A DNA stretch of 44,903 bases from contig RECH01000192.1 of the NCBI GenBank assembly GCA_007694125.1, positions 1-44,903 on the forward strand. Reading direction: 5' to 3'. The notes below the pieces were generated by a model. That model was not told the origin of the DNA, did no database searches, and was given only the letters and a program-made list of their open reading frames with translations. Below, in pieces: positions 18,417-26,442 of the stretch. The DNA comes from Leptolyngbya sp. DLM2.Bin15 (GTDB lineage Bacteria; Cyanobacteriota; Cyanobacteriia; RECH01). Each line of letters starts with the position of its first letter. Positions within the stretch are counted from its first letter, which is position 1. The position numbers were made by a program, and so were the translations under genes.

Positions 18417-18944
18417 GTGATAGATCCTGTATTTTGGCTGGGGGTATCCATTCTGCTGGTGGCCGTGAGTTTGGCCGCTGTCTTGGTTGCGATGATCCCG
18501 ACCTTGAAAGAACTGGCGCGGGCTGCTCGCAGTGCCGAAAAGCTGTTTGATACCCTAAGCCGTGAACTTCCCCCCACCCTCGAATCCATTCGCCTGACGG
18601 GGCTGGAGATTAGTGAACTGACCGATGAAGTCAACGACGGTGTTCAAAGCGCCAAGCGGGTCGTGCAGCAAGTTGATCAAGGTATCGGTGGAGCCCGTAA
18701 GCAAGTCCAGCGGGCCCAGTCGTCAACGCGCAATATTGTTGTAGGGATGACGGCGGCATGGCGCACCCTGCGGCGTCAACCATCACGGCGATCGCTCGAT
18801 CGCTTACCGGCCAGCAGCAGCCAGCCCTTTGACGATCGGGCGGACAAGTCTCCCCAGGCGGATGATCGCCGTAGCGATGGCGATCGCATTCAACATCGCG
18901 AGTATTGGGCCACCCCTGCAGACAACGACGGGCGGGTAGACTAA
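18417..18944 (+). CDS. DUF948-like membrane-anchored protein
   Basis: A 175-residue protein starting at a GTG only five bases after the previous stop, so probably translated by coupling. It has an N-terminal membrane helix (about 5-29, FWLGVSILLVAVSLAAVLVAM) followed by a long helical region with the DUF948-type pattern LARAARSAEKLFDTL, LTGLEISELTDEVNDGVQS and VVQQVDQGI, then a hydrophilic Arg/Asp-rich tail that contains HIP1-derived codons. DUF948 and YtxH genes are adjacent in many bacteria (Bacillus ytxG/ytxH), which supports the pairing here. Confidence 0.75.
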   Translation: MIDPVFWLGVSILLVAVSLAAVLVAMIPTLKELARAARSAEKLFDTLSRELPPTLESIRLTGLEISELTDEVNDGVQSAKRVVQQVDQGIGGARKQVQRAQSSTRNIVVGMTAAWRTLRRQPSRRSLDRLPASSSQPFDDRADKSPQADDRRSDGDRIQHREYWATPADNDGRVD

Positions 18945-18966
18945 CAGTCTCATCTCCAACAGCTCC

Positions 18967-19308
18967 CTAATCGCGGGTTGTCGAAGAGGGCGATCGCCAC
19001 TGTAGAAGTAACTTATAGCCGCCTAAAGCCAGCAGCAGGAATAGCGCCAGCTTCACCACAAAGGAAATTAGCTCTAGCACAATACTCAGCACCGTCAGCA
19101 CCACGGCGATCGCCCCAAGGCCCACCATCCATTTGCTGCCGTCGGACAATCGTCCAAACCAGCGCAAAAGCCGATTGATCAGATATCCCGCTCGGGTAGA
19201 CGACTCGATCAACACTTGAACCGGCTCAGCATCGCTGGTGGAGTGATCCTCAGATCCGGGAGACGATGCCCCTGAACTAGAGTGGGTGGAATGGGAGAGA
19301 GGAATCAT
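18967..19308 (-). CDS. Small membrane protein, function unknown
   Basis: A 113-residue protein with a Ser/His/Glu-rich N-terminus (1-30), an amphipathic segment (STRAGYLINRLLRWFGRL) and two closely spaced membrane helices (about 58-102: KWMVGLGAIAVVLTVLSIVL and LISFVVKLALFLLLALGGYKLLL). It is convergent with the DUF948-like gene. No recognised family. Confidence 0.6.
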   Translation of the reverse strand: MIPLSHSTHSSSGASSPGSEDHSTSDAEPVQVLIESSTRAGYLINRLLRWFGRLSDGSKWMVGLGAIAVVLTVLSIVLELISFVVKLALFLLLALGGYKLLLQWRSPSSTTRD

Positions 19309-19532
19309 GGGAAAGGCGCAGACCGCCGCGCAGTGACAATCTAAGATACATACAGTGATGGGCTAGGGGCATCCGCCCTTCCGGGATACCATGCCCCGCC
19401 CATCTGCTTCAAGATACAGGTTTCGCTAGAAGCGGAGACCGTGGGGGCTTAGACCATAGCTGACATCCTGGATTGCTCCACAGCCTCGATCGACCTACCC
19501 CTCAGGGCGTTCCTGCATTCAGAACCATGCAC

Positions 19533-20063
19533 CTAATCTGCCCACTTGGCGCGAATGGCCTCAATGCGGGTGCGATTGACCCCCAGATCAGACTGCCCCA
19601 AACGCGATGCCGATCGCACATGGACAATGCCTGTACCGGGTTCTGCATAAAACTCTACATCATCCACAAACCCCATCAGGGCACTGGTGAACTCGGCGTA
19701 GAGGTAGGTGTCCGATTCGTCAATAATCTCCGTGCGCTCCATGCCTTGAATAATGCCCTTCAGGGTGGCGATCGCCTCTCCTGGGGTGGCGCGATAGGTG
19801 AGGGGCGCGATCGCATGTTCTGCATCGGCGGCCTCGGCTTGGCTGCTCACACAGTTGGGGGATGCGGGACAAGCGGCTAATTTGCCGTCCTTCACGCCCA
19901 GATTGGTCGGACGCTGACCGGAAAAATGAAACAAGGGTTGACCTCCTGATGAAACCTCAGCCACTGGCACGGTTGCGATCGCGGCGGCAGGTGCTGCCCA
20001 AGATCCCACACTCCCAATCGCCAGCAGCACAACACAAGCGGTGATTAGAATTCGTATAACCAT
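19533..20063 (-). CDS. DUF1499 domain protein, exported
   Basis: A 176-residue protein from the ATG at 20063: a signal peptide (about 1-29, ITACVVLLAIGSVGSWAAPAAA) followed by a DUF1499 domain with the diagnostic LAACPASPNCVSSQA, an LKGIIQGMERTEIIDE segment, YLYAEFTSALMGFVDDVEFY and VHVRSASRLGQSDLGVNRTRIE. The frame extends 39 codons further, but that part is Arg/Ser-rich and gives no signal peptide, so the ATG at 20063 is chosen; an ATG at 20093 is also possible. DUF1499 proteins are widespread in cyanobacteria and plants (thylakoid lumen) with no established function. Confidence 0.83.
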   Translation of the reverse strand: MVIRILITACVVLLAIGSVGSWAAPAAAIATVPVAEVSSGGQPLFHFSGQRPTNLGVKDGKLAACPASPNCVSSQAEAADAEHAIAPLTYRATPGEAIATLKGIIQGMERTEIIDESDTYLYAEFTSALMGFVDDVEFYAEPGTGIVHVRSASRLGQSDLGVNRTRIEAIRAKWAD

Positions 20064-20336
20064 GACGGGCCTACTGCGTACATTTCCCTTCATATTACTT
20101 AATATCGTCCCCGCTGCACCCAATCTCTCCCAAGACCAGGAGCGATCGCCCCGAGACGACCTCCAGCGATCGTCAGGCATTGACCTATGACTCTGAAGCG
20201 GAAGTAACTCGCCTATTGACTAAGACGGAAACCCTTGGGCATCCTGGAATTTCTTTTCGTTCTTCTATCTTCGCTCTTCTGTCTTACGATACTAGTGAGA
20301 TGTTCCCATGGGCACACAACCGGTGGATTGTCCGTC

Positions 20337-20342
20337 TATAAT
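20337..20342 (+). promoter_or_regulatory. Possible -10 box of ssrA
   Basis: A perfect TATAAT 78 bases upstream of the mature tmRNA 5' end. No good -35 hexamer lies at the right distance, so the start site near 20349 is tentative; the 5' leader would be removed by RNase P. Confidence 0.35.
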
Positions 20343-20419
20343 AGTAAGACCGGGGAGAACTTGCCTCCAGATCAGGGTCTCCAGAGCATGGAGGTGATTT
20401 ATCAACCGGAAACCAACGC

Positions 20420-20807
20420 GGGGCTGTAATGGTTTCGACGTTTTAGTGAACACTACTTTGTGATTCAGGCCGAGAGCGAGTCCACTCTCGTAAATCAAGA
20501 CTCAAAAAAAAAGTAAATGCGAACAACATCGTACCTTTTGCTCGTAAAGCGGCACCTGTTGCTGCCTAATAACGCCTCTTAACCGGCTCGAGCGTCTGCA
20601 GTGTGACTCCGTTAAGGACTGTGGACAAAAACCAACGGATGCTCTAGTGGGCTGCCTCTGGTCAACCACTAGCTAAGACTTTACCAGAGCATCCTACCGT
20701 CCGGGATAATGGACGGTTCCCGCTTCAAGGGTTAGAGAAGCTACGCCTGTGAACGAGTGAAGTACCAATAGCTGAGGCGGACACGGGTTCGACTCCCGTC
20801 AGCTCCA
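20420..20807 (+). ncRNA. ssrA: Transfer-messenger RNA (tmRNA)
   Basis: Rescues stalled ribosomes by trans-translation with SmpB and tags the peptide for proteolysis. The 5' end GGGGCTGTAATGGTTTCGAC is the family signature. It pairs with the 3' CAGCTCC at 20800-20806 to form the tRNA-like acceptor stem, and the T-arm GGGTTCGACTCCC lies just before it. The mature RNA is about 388 nt, one piece (not circularly permuted as in some picocyanobacteria). CCA is not fully encoded (only CCA from TCCATTT overlaps), so the tail is presumably completed by tRNA nucleotidyltransferase. A strong terminator follows at 20842-20871. Confidence 0.97.
20519..20569 (+). other. tmRNA tag-peptide reading frame
   Basis: The resume codon GCG at 20519 opens a 16-codon frame ANNIVPFARKAAPVAA ending in TAA (20567-20569), followed by a second TAA-like stop. 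The ANNIVxF start and hydrophobic Ala-rich end are typical of cyanobacterial tags recognised by ClpXP/FtsH-type proteases. Confidence 0.95.
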
Positions 20808-20841
20808 TTTCAATCCAAGCCTCCAGACAAAACCTCCAAAG

Positions 20842-20871
20842 AAGCGATCCTAATCCTAGGGTCGCTTTTTT
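20842..20871 (+). terminator. Intrinsic terminator of ssrA
   Basis: AAGCGATCCTA (20842-20852) and TAGGGTCGCTT (20857-20867) form an 11-bp stem with one G-T pair and a 4-base loop, followed by more Ts. The element overlaps the last codons and stop of the convergent rluE gene (stop at 20856-20858), so the two transcripts end over the same hairpin. Confidence 0.92.
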
Positions 20872-21470
20872 GATCGGGGCGATCGACATATCCGTCGCAG
20901 TTCCATCACTTCGTCCTCAGACAGATCCCGCCATTGCCCTGGCTCCAGGCCTTCTAAACGCAGGTGGGCGATCGCTCGTCGTACCAGCCGCAGGGTGGGA
21001 TGGCCCACCGCTGCCGTCATCCGCCGCACTTGACGGTTGCGGCCCTCGGTTAACGTCAACTCCAGCCAGGCCGTAGGCACGGTTTTCCGAAAGCGCACCG
21101 GCGGATCACGGGGCGGTAGATCCGGTTCTTGCTCCAGCATTCGCACCTGGGCTGGCCGGGTGCGATCGCCCTTAATCACCACGCCCTGCCGCAGGTGCTC
21201 CAGAGCCGCCTCATCGGGAATGCGTTCGACCTGCACCCAGTAGGTGCGGGGATGGGCGAACACGGGATCGGTTAGGCGATGCTGCAGCCAGCCATCATTG
21301 GTCAACAGCAACAGTCCCTCACTATCGCGATCAAGCCGCCCGGCAGCATAGACTCCCGGCACGTCAATGTAGGCTTTCAGGGTATCTCGGGAGGCCTCAG
21401 TGCGATCGCTAAACTGCGTCAACACAGCATAGGGTTTGTAAAACAAAAGATAGCGGTGGGAATGAGTCAT
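20856..21470 (-). CDS. rluE: 23S rRNA pseudouridine synthase, RluE/RsuA type
   Basis: RsuA-branch pseudouridine synthase; by family, isomerises a uridine in 23S rRNA (U2457 for RluE in E. coli). The 204-residue protein lacks the N-terminal S4 domain, as RluE does, and starts directly with [15 protein letters not shown]. Catalytic Asp47 lies in [18 protein letters not shown], followed by the [19 protein letters not shown] block. It ends inside the ssrA terminator hairpin. The precise target in this organism is inferred. Confidence 0.9.
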   Translation of the reverse strand: MTHSHRYLLFYKPYAVLTQFSDRTEASRDTLKAYIDVPGVYAAGRLDRDSEGLLLLTNDGWLQHRLTDPVFAHPRTYWVQVERIPDEAALEHLRQGVVIKGDRTRPAQVRMLEQEPDLPPRDPPVRFRKTVPTAWLELTLTEGRNRQVRRMTAAVGHPTLRLVRRAIAHLRLEGLEPGQWRDLSEDEVMELRRICRSPRSKKRP

Positions 21471-21607
21471 AGGGCGATCGCCATGAACAACCTAGCCCCC
21501 GTATGTTAAGACATATGTCGGTTCATCTAAAAAAAGGTTGAGTTCGCTCAGGTCAACGGCAAACACCCCTTAACCTAGGAGTTTAAGGAGTACGAAGTTA
21601 GACCGCC

Positions 21608-21913
21608 ATGAACATGGAAAAGTATCGCGTTGCCTGCACCCTGTCTTTCGGGGATATCTACGGTCAGATTGTCATTTGGCTGATTGTTATTTTCCTCAGC
21701 CTCGCCACCGCCCTCGCCCTCATGGGTGCTAGCCGTCCCATTTATGCCCTCGCTACAGTGGGCTTGATTTTGGTGCTGTCGTTGCCCTTTTTGCTCTTTG
21801 CCTTCGTCACCACCCTCCTCAATCACATCGAATTTACAGCCGTTGAGCCAACGACAGAGACCAGTCCTGCCAGCCAGCCCGTCAGCACCCAAAATCCTCA
21901 AGTGGCTAGCTAG
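21608..21913 (+). CDS. Small two-helix membrane protein, function unknown
   Basis: A 101-residue protein with two membrane helices (about 19-42, YGQIVIWLIVIFLSLATALA, and 47-70, ALATVGLILVLSLPFLLFAF), then a Thr/Pro/Ser-rich tail. An AAGGAG sits too far upstream (17 bases) to be a clean Shine-Dalgarno site. It precedes sdhA in the same direction with a 120-base gap. It could be a membrane partner, but nothing in the sequence (no haem-ligand histidine pair) supports an SdhC/D role. Confidence 0.62.
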   Translation: MNMEKYRVACTLSFGDIYGQIVIWLIVIFLSLATALALMGASRPIYALATVGLILVLSLPFLLFAFVTTLLNHIEFTAVEPTTETSPASQPVSTQNPQVAS

Positions 21914-22033
21914 TTGTCCTTGCCCAGGCGATCGCTCTCCCAGATACCGATCATCTAAAGAGTTCCCTGCATTTTGGCGGGGAACTCATCGATCTGCGCC
22001 AGGATAGAAGCAACCAACCCACAATCCTCGACC

Positions 22034-23761
22034 ATGATTGAGCATGATGTTCTGATCATCGGCGGTGGCCTAGCCGGCTGCCGCGCCGCCGTTGAAATTG
22101 CCCGCACCAATCCCGCCCTCTCCATTGGCGTCATTGCCAAAACCCATCCCATCCGCTCCCACTCCGTGGCTGCCCAAGGGGGGATCGCTGCCACCCTCAA
22201 CAATGTGGACGCCGCCGATAGTTGGGAAGCCCATGCCTTCGATACGGTCAAAGGCTCCGATTACCTTGCCGATCAAGACGCGGTAGAGATTTTGACCCGC
22301 GAGGCTCCCGGCGTGGTGATTGATCTCGAACATATGGGCGTGTTGTTTTCCCGATTGCCCGATGGCCGCATTGCCCAACGGGCCTTTGGTGGTCATACCC
22401 ATCGCCGTACCTGCTACGCCGCTGATAAAACCGGCCACGCTATTCTGCACGAACTGGTCAGCAATCTGCGGCGCTACGGGGTCACCATCTACGACGAATG
22501 GTATGTGATGCGCCTGATTGTGGAAGAGGGGCAGGCGAAAGGATTGGTGATGTATCGCTTGGTGGACGGGCATATCGAAGTGGCCCGAGCCAAGGCAGTC
22601 ATGGTGGCCACCGGCGGCTACGGACGCGCCTACAACACCACCTCCAATGACTTTGCCTCCACCGGTGACGGTCTAGCCATGGCGGCGGCGGCGGGCATTC
22701 CGCTACAAGACATGGAATTTGTGCAGTTTCATCCCACCGGTCTCTATCCCGCCGGGGTGCTGATCTCCGAAGCCGTGCGGGGGGAAGGGGCCTATCTGAT
22801 CAACAGCGAGGGCGATCGCTTCATGGCCACCTACGCTCCCAGCAAGATGGAGCTAGCGCCCCGAGACATCACCTCCCGCGCCATCACCAAGGAACTACGC
22901 GCAGGTCGCGGCATTCACCTCGATGGCAGTGCCGGCGGCCCCTTCGTCTATCTCGATCTACGGCACATGGGTCAGGACAAGATCATGAGCCGCGTGCCCT
23001 TTTGCTGGGAAGAAGCCCATCGCCTCGCCGGTGTGGATGCTGTCCATGAACCCATTCCCATTCGCCCTACCGTGCATTACTCCATGGGCGGCATTCCCGT
23101 GAACACCGATGGCCAGGTGCGCAGCGGCCCTGATGGCTTGGTAGACGGTCTCTTCTCGGCTGGTGAAACTGCTTGTGTATCGGTTCATGGGGCCAATCGC
23201 TTGGGCAGCAATTCCCTTCTAGAATGCGTGGTCTATGGACGACGGACAGGAGCAGCGATCGCCCGTTATGTCAGCGATCGCAAGCTACCAGAGGTGAACG
23301 CACAGCGCTACGTCATCGAGGCTCAGCAGCAGGTGAACACCCTCATCCACCAATCCGGCGACTACCGCATTGCCGAGGTACGCCAAGCCTTTCAGGACTG
23401 CATGACCGATCACTGTGGCGTCTTCCGCACCGCAGAGACCATGCAGCAAGGTTTAGAACAACTGCAGCAGATCCAAGAGCAGGCCCAGCGCATTTACCTC
23501 GACGACAAGCAAGCCCTCTGGAACACCGAGATCACCGAAGCCCTAGAGCTGCGCAGTTTGCTCACCGTTGGGCAAATTATTCTAGAATCTGCTCTGCAAC
23601 GCCGAGAAAGCCGAGGAGCCCACTGCCGGGAAGACTTCCCCGATCGCAACGATGCCGACTTCCTGCAACACACCCTGGCCTACTACTCCCCCGCTGGCGT
23701 AGACATTTCCTATCGCCCTGTGGTGATCAACCGCTTTGAACCCCAGGAACGGAAGTATTAG
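22034..23761 (+). CDS. sdhA: Succinate dehydrogenase/fumarate reductase flavoprotein subunit
   Basis: Flavoprotein of respiratory complex II; oxidises succinate to fumarate and passes electrons to SdhB and the plastoquinone pool in thylakoid membranes. The 575-residue protein begins MIEHDVLIIGGGLAGCRAA (FAD-binding) and has HSVAAQGGIAATLNN with the FAD-linked His, QFHPTGLYPAGVLI, the substrate-site SRAITKELR, RPTVHYSMGGIPVNTDGQV, and FSAGETACVSVHGANRLG. The frame is open 20 codons upstream to 21974, but that part lacks similarity. SdhB is not in the window. An HdrB/SdhE-type protein at 41924 may be the membrane-anchor partner. Confidence 0.95.
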   Translation: MIEHDVLIIGGGLAGCRAAVEIARTNPALSIGVIAKTHPIRSHSVAAQGGIAATLNNVDAADSWEAHAFDTVKGSDYLADQDAVEILTREAPGVVIDLEHMGVLFSRLPDGRIAQRAFGGHTHRRTCYAADKTGHAILHELVSNLRRYGVTIYDEWYVMRLIVEEGQAKGLVMYRLVDGHIEVARAKAVMVATGGYGRAYNTTSNDFASTGDGLAMAAAAGIPLQDMEFVQFHPTGLYPAGVLISEAVRGEGAYLINSEGDRFMATYAPSKMELAPRDITSRAITKELRAGRGIHLDGSAGGPFVYLDLRHMGQDKIMSRVPFCWEEAHRLAGVDAVHEPIPIRPTVHYSMGGIPVNTDGQVRSGPDGLVDGLFSAGETACVSVHGANRLGSNSLLECVVYGRRTGAAIARYVSDRKLPEVNAQRYVIEAQQQVNTLIHQSGDYRIAEVRQAFQDCMTDHCGVFRTAETMQQGLEQLQQIQEQAQRIYLDDKQALWNTEITEALELRSLLTVGQIILESALQRRESRGAHCREDFPDRNDADFLQHTLAYYSPAGVDISYRPVVINRFEPQERKY

Positions 23762-23798
23762 CCATCAGGATGATGTGGGAGAAATAGCTATGGGCAAG

Positions 23799-23929
23799 CA
23801 CTTCGACGTCGCTCAGTGCTCCAATCCCTATGAGAAGAGGGTTGAGCGGAGCCGAAACCCGGCAACGTCACTCAGTGCTCCAACCCTGACAAGAAGAGGG
23901 TTGAGCGGAGCCGAAACCCGGCAACGTCA
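23799..23929 (+). repeat. Tandem pair of a 59-bp palindromic repeat
   Basis: Two 59-bp copies starting CTCAGTGCTCCAA lie at 23812-23870 and 23871-23929. They share an identical 3' part, about 35 bp, containing AGGGTTGAGCGGAGCCGAAA. The lead-in CACTTCGACGTCGCTCA (23799-23815) is an imperfect reverse complement of TGAGCGGAGCCGAA inside each copy, so the unit can fold. Elements of the form CACTTCGACTNCGCTCA/TGAGCGNAGTCGAAGTG are widespread dispersed repeats in cyanobacteria. The block lies between sdhA and the VTE6-like gene, in frame with the latter. Confidence 0.8.
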
Positions 23930-24011
23930 CCATATCCCCAAGCGCTACTCCAGCAACCTCCTAGTGCTTCCAGCATCCAGTACAATCAGGGCATTGGACT
24001 GGATAACCACA

Positions 24012-24779
24012 GTGGCCATTGATTTTTCTAACCCCTGGCTGATCGCCATGGCTCTCAACACAGTGCTGCTGGGCCTCGCCTGGCTAGCACCCAAAGCACT
24101 CCTCACCCCAGCGGGCCTGGTTCATGCCTGGGTTTTGGGCGTCTTAATTTGGGGTAGCTTGGGCTGGCAAGGCTATACCGTAGTCATGGTCTACTTCCTG
24201 GTGGGGTCGGCGGTGACGCGCATTGGGCTGGCCCAGAAGGAAGCGGCGGGGATTGCCGAGAAGCGATCGGGGGCAAGGGGGCCAGAAAATGTCTGGGGCT
24301 CAGCCCTGATTGGCGCGCTTTGTGCCCTGGGTCTACTGGTGCTCCCGGCGACGGACATCGAGGGGCGATCGCTCCTCCTCCTAGGCTATGTCGCCAGTTT
24401 TGCCACCAAGCTCTCCGACACAACGGCCAGTGAAGTGGGCAAGGCCTATGGAAAACGCACCTTTTTGATCACCACGCTGCAAGCCGTCCCTCGGGGTACG
24501 GAAGGCGCAGTCAGCCTCGAAGGTACTCTGGCGGGCGCAGTCGCATCGGTGGCGATCGCCCTCGTCGGCTGGGCCGTTGGCATGATCGATCCCTTAGGCA
24601 TCGGTCTCTGCATTGTGGCGGCATTGGTGGCGACCACCGTGGAAAGTGTGATCGGTGCGACGTTGCAAGACCAGTGGGACTGGCTGACCAATGAACTGGT
24701 GAACGTGATCAATACCCTCGTAGGGGCGATCGCTGCCATTGGTCTGGCCCTATTAATCCGCCTTGTGGCAGGGGTCTAA
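24012..24779 (+). CDS. DUF92/TIGR00297 membrane protein, VTE6-type phytyl-phosphate kinase homologue
   Basis: A 255-residue polytopic membrane protein of the DUF92 family. Plant VTE6, a member, phosphorylates phytyl phosphate to phytyl diphosphate in the salvage of phytol from chlorophyll for tocopherol and phylloquinone. Visible features: hydrophobic segments throughout, GPENVWGSALIGALCALG, the family signature ATKLSDTTASEVGKAYGK and VPRGTEGAVSLEGTLAG, and ESVIGATLQDQ. The open frame reaches back to 23736 through the palindromic repeats, which would add a non-homologous 92-residue leader; the GTG at 24012 starts the conserved region and is preferred. The function in this organism is inferred from the plant homologue. 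rsmD starts 16 bases after its stop, so they are likely cotranscribed. Confidence 0.82.
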   Translation: MAIDFSNPWLIAMALNTVLLGLAWLAPKALLTPAGLVHAWVLGVLIWGSLGWQGYTVVMVYFLVGSAVTRIGLAQKEAAGIAEKRSGARGPENVWGSALIGALCALGLLVLPATDIEGRSLLLLGYVASFATKLSDTTASEVGKAYGKRTFLITTLQAVPRGTEGAVSLEGTLAGAVASVAIALVGWAVGMIDPLGIGLCIVAALVATTVESVIGATLQDQWDWLTNELVNVINTLVGAIAAIGLALLIRLVAGV

Positions 24780-24795
24780 CGCAAAAAACGCCACC

Positions 24796-25350
24796 ATGAG
24801 CATTCGCATTTACGGAAATCGTCAACTCAAAACCTTGCCAGGTCTGGCAACTCGCCCCACCCCGTCCCGCGTCCGGCAGGCCCTGTTCAACATTTGGCAG
24901 GGGAACATCACGGGCTGTCGCTGGCTGGATCTTTGTGCTGGCAGCGGAGCCATGGGAGCCGAGGCCCTATGTCGCGGCGCGGCGGAAGCGATCGCTATTG
25001 ACCAATCAGCGCCAGCCTGCCGGATTATCCAGCAAAACTGGCAGCAGGTGGTGCAGCCCCAGCAGCGCATTCAGGTGCGGCGCGGTGGAGTGCTCCAGCA
25101 ATTGGCGACCCTGTCGGGTACCTTCGACCGCATCTACTTTGATCCGCCCTACCAGGGCGAGCTGTATCAACCCGTACTAGAAGCGATCGCCCGCCGACAG
25201 TTACTGGCCCCAGGCGGTGAACTCGCCGCCGAGCATGACCCCCAGCAGCCCCTCCCCGATCGCATCCCCAACCCGGCCTCAGGGGGACTCGTCGTCGTGC
25301 GCTATAAACAGTATGGCAACACCGCCCTCACGTTTTATGGCAACGCTTGA
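24796..25350 (+). CDS. rsmD: 16S rRNA (guanine(966)-N(2))-methyltransferase RsmD
   Basis: SAM-dependent methyltransferase that modifies G966 in 16S rRNA. From the ATG at 24796 the protein has 184 residues: GNRQLKTLPGLATRPTPSRVRQALFN (RsmD N-terminal pattern), the SAM-binding DLCAGSGAMGAEAL, and the catalytic DPPY at about 116-119 (FDPPYQG). The frame starts eleven codons earlier at a GTG within the end of the upstream gene; the ATG gives the standard MSIRIYGNR start. Linked to petG and cytM in this window. Confidence 0.93.
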   Translation: MSIRIYGNRQLKTLPGLATRPTPSRVRQALFNIWQGNITGCRWLDLCAGSGAMGAEALCRGAAEAIAIDQSAPACRIIQQNWQQVVQPQQRIQVRRGGVLQQLATLSGTFDRIYFDPPYQGELYQPVLEAIARRQLLAPGGELAAEHDPQQPLPDRIPNPASGGLVVVRYKQYGNTALTFYGNA

Positions 25351-25363
25351 GCCCTGCTAATGC

Positions 25364-25396
25364 AAAACCTCCCAAGGTTCCGGAGAACTTGAGAGG
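25364..25396 (-). terminator. Terminator downstream of petG
   Basis: CCTCCCAAGGTTC (25368-25380) and GAACTTGAGAGG (25385-25396) form an imperfect 11-12 bp hairpin. Read on the minus strand it is followed by TTTT (25364-25367), which fits termination of petG; on the plus strand it lies just after the rsmD stop and can also stop or stabilise that mRNA. Confidence 0.65.
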
Positions 25397-25461
25397 CTTA
25401 CTATCGATCGACAGCCTAGGATCTATGCGGATCCTGGTCGTCCTACCATCGTAGATTCAGA

Positions 25462-25575
25462 CTACAGGTCGAATTCGTTGCCGCGGCGGTACTGGAAATA
25501 GGCTGCAACAAACAGGCCTAGCAGGGTCACCGGCACTAATCCCAACACAATTCCAGACAATAGAGGCTCTACCAC
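25462..25575 (-). CDS. petG: Cytochrome b6f complex subunit 5 (PetG)
   Basis: A 37-codon gene read on the minus strand from a GTG (25573-25575) to TAG (25462-25464). The product begins [20 protein letters not shown] and ends [12 protein letters not shown], a near-canonical PetG: one transmembrane helix with the short N-terminal EPLL and C-terminal QYxRGN motifs. It is a small stabilising subunit of cytochrome b6f in thylakoids. AAGGAG (minus strand, 25583-25588) lies 7 bases before the start, and a hairpin plus T-run follows. It is too short for length-filtered gene finding and easy to miss. Confidence 0.96.
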   Translation of the reverse strand: MVEPLLSGIVLGLVPVTLLGLFVAAYFQYRRGNEFDL

Positions 25576-26013
25576 AGTTCAACTCCTTCGATCTCAACGG
25601 TTTTATTTAATCTTAGTGCTACCCGTACCCAAGGGTAGAGTCTTTGCCCACGGTCTACCTGGAGACCAACCGTCAGGATCATTCAGGGACGGTGGCCTGG
25701 GGCAAGTTCATCCTGGGCACCACAACATTTCTTACCATTTTTATCATACTGGGCGAGGGTACAAAGTTAAAGGTGCGATCGCCCCGTGGCTATAGCAGGT
25801 CTTGTATCCTCAAAGCGATCGCCCCCTCATGATCGAGCAAGACCCTCTTCACCTCTGCTTAAGCTTTGCAAGATCGAATTAAGTTAATTAAACTTATGTA
25901 TGCGACAAATACATGATCCGGGTTCACGCGTCGCCAGACATGTTACAGCCAAGTTTTAAGTTTCATAAACCATTTTCATCACCCATGTTCAATAGCTGCG
26001 GCTACTTTGAGTT
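25576..26013. other. Divergent spacer between petG and the cytochrome gene
   Basis: About 440 bases. A stem-loop, CTACCC (25619-25624) with GGGTAG (25633-25638), lies in the petG leader. A 62-codon frame at 25644-25832 has a hydrophobic middle but runs into two HIP1 octamers and has no ribosome-binding site, so it is not called. The stretch from 25860 to 26000 is AT-rich and presumably holds the promoter of the cytochrome gene. Confidence 0.6.
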
Positions 26014-26412
26014 GTGACTAGAGATTTACTGAACGCGCCAGATCAAAAGCAGCCTTTACAAGAGCGAGCCATGCTGCACATGGCTTTAGCCGCATTTTTT
26101 GTGTTACTTGCCCTGCTCGTGGGCATCCTGGTGACCTACCAAATTTGGTATTCTGATCCCTACGTCCAGCAAGTGTTGTCCCTAGACGGCGATCCGGTGC
26201 GCGGCCATGCTATTTTTCAGATGAACTGCTCAAGCTGCCATGGGCTCTATGCCAATGGACTCGTGGGCCCTAGTCTTCACGATGTAGCCGATCACAAATC
26301 ACGGGTGAGCCTCATCCATCAGGTGACCAGTGGGCAAACGCCGCCTATGCCTCAGTTCCAGCCCAGCCCTCAAGAAATGGCAGATTTGCTGAAATACCTC
26401 GAAAGTCTCTAA
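26014..26412 (+). CDS. cytM: Membrane-anchored c-type cytochrome, CytM-like
   Basis: A 132-residue cytochrome c starting at a GTG. An uncleaved-looking N-terminal membrane helix (about 20-45, HMALAAFFVLLALLVGILVT) is followed by a small haem domain with GDPVRGHAIFQMNCSSCHG (haem motif CSSCH at 72-76, His axial ligand) and SGQTPPMPQF (the likely Met ligand), ending MADLLKYLESL. The anchored single-haem layout, the VLSLDGDPxRGHAIF start and the location next to petG fit cytochrome cM, which is thought to influence respiratory and photosynthetic electron flow under stress in Synechocystis. The CytM name is from sequence memory and was not checked by alignment. Confidence 0.8.
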   Translation: MTRDLLNAPDQKQPLQERAMLHMALAAFFVLLALLVGILVTYQIWYSDPYVQQVLSLDGDPVRGHAIFQMNCSSCHGLYANGLVGPSLHDVADHKSRVSLIHQVTSGQTPPMPQFQPSPQEMADLLKYLESL

Positions 26413-26442
26413 TACCAACATTTCTACCCTACCTGTGCTTCG

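Noticed and set aside
20420-20807. Separate tRNA at the tmRNA 3' end
   Set aside because: The T-arm and acceptor pair with the 5' GGGGCTG end of the same molecule; it is the tRNA-like domain of ssrA. No independent tRNA gene was found in the window.
22070-22573. 167-codon antisense frame inside sdhA
   Set aside because: Opposite strand of a strongly conserved flavoprotein; Gly/Ala/His-rich translation typical of a shadow.
23736-24011. Extended N-terminus of the VTE6-like protein
   Set aside because: The extra 92 residues are encoded by the palindromic repeats and sdhA end and have no similarity; the conserved part starts at the GTG at 24012.
25644-25832. 62-codon frame with a membrane-like middle upstream of the cytochrome gene
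   Set aside because: No ribosome-binding site and its end is made of HIP1-derived codons; probably chance.
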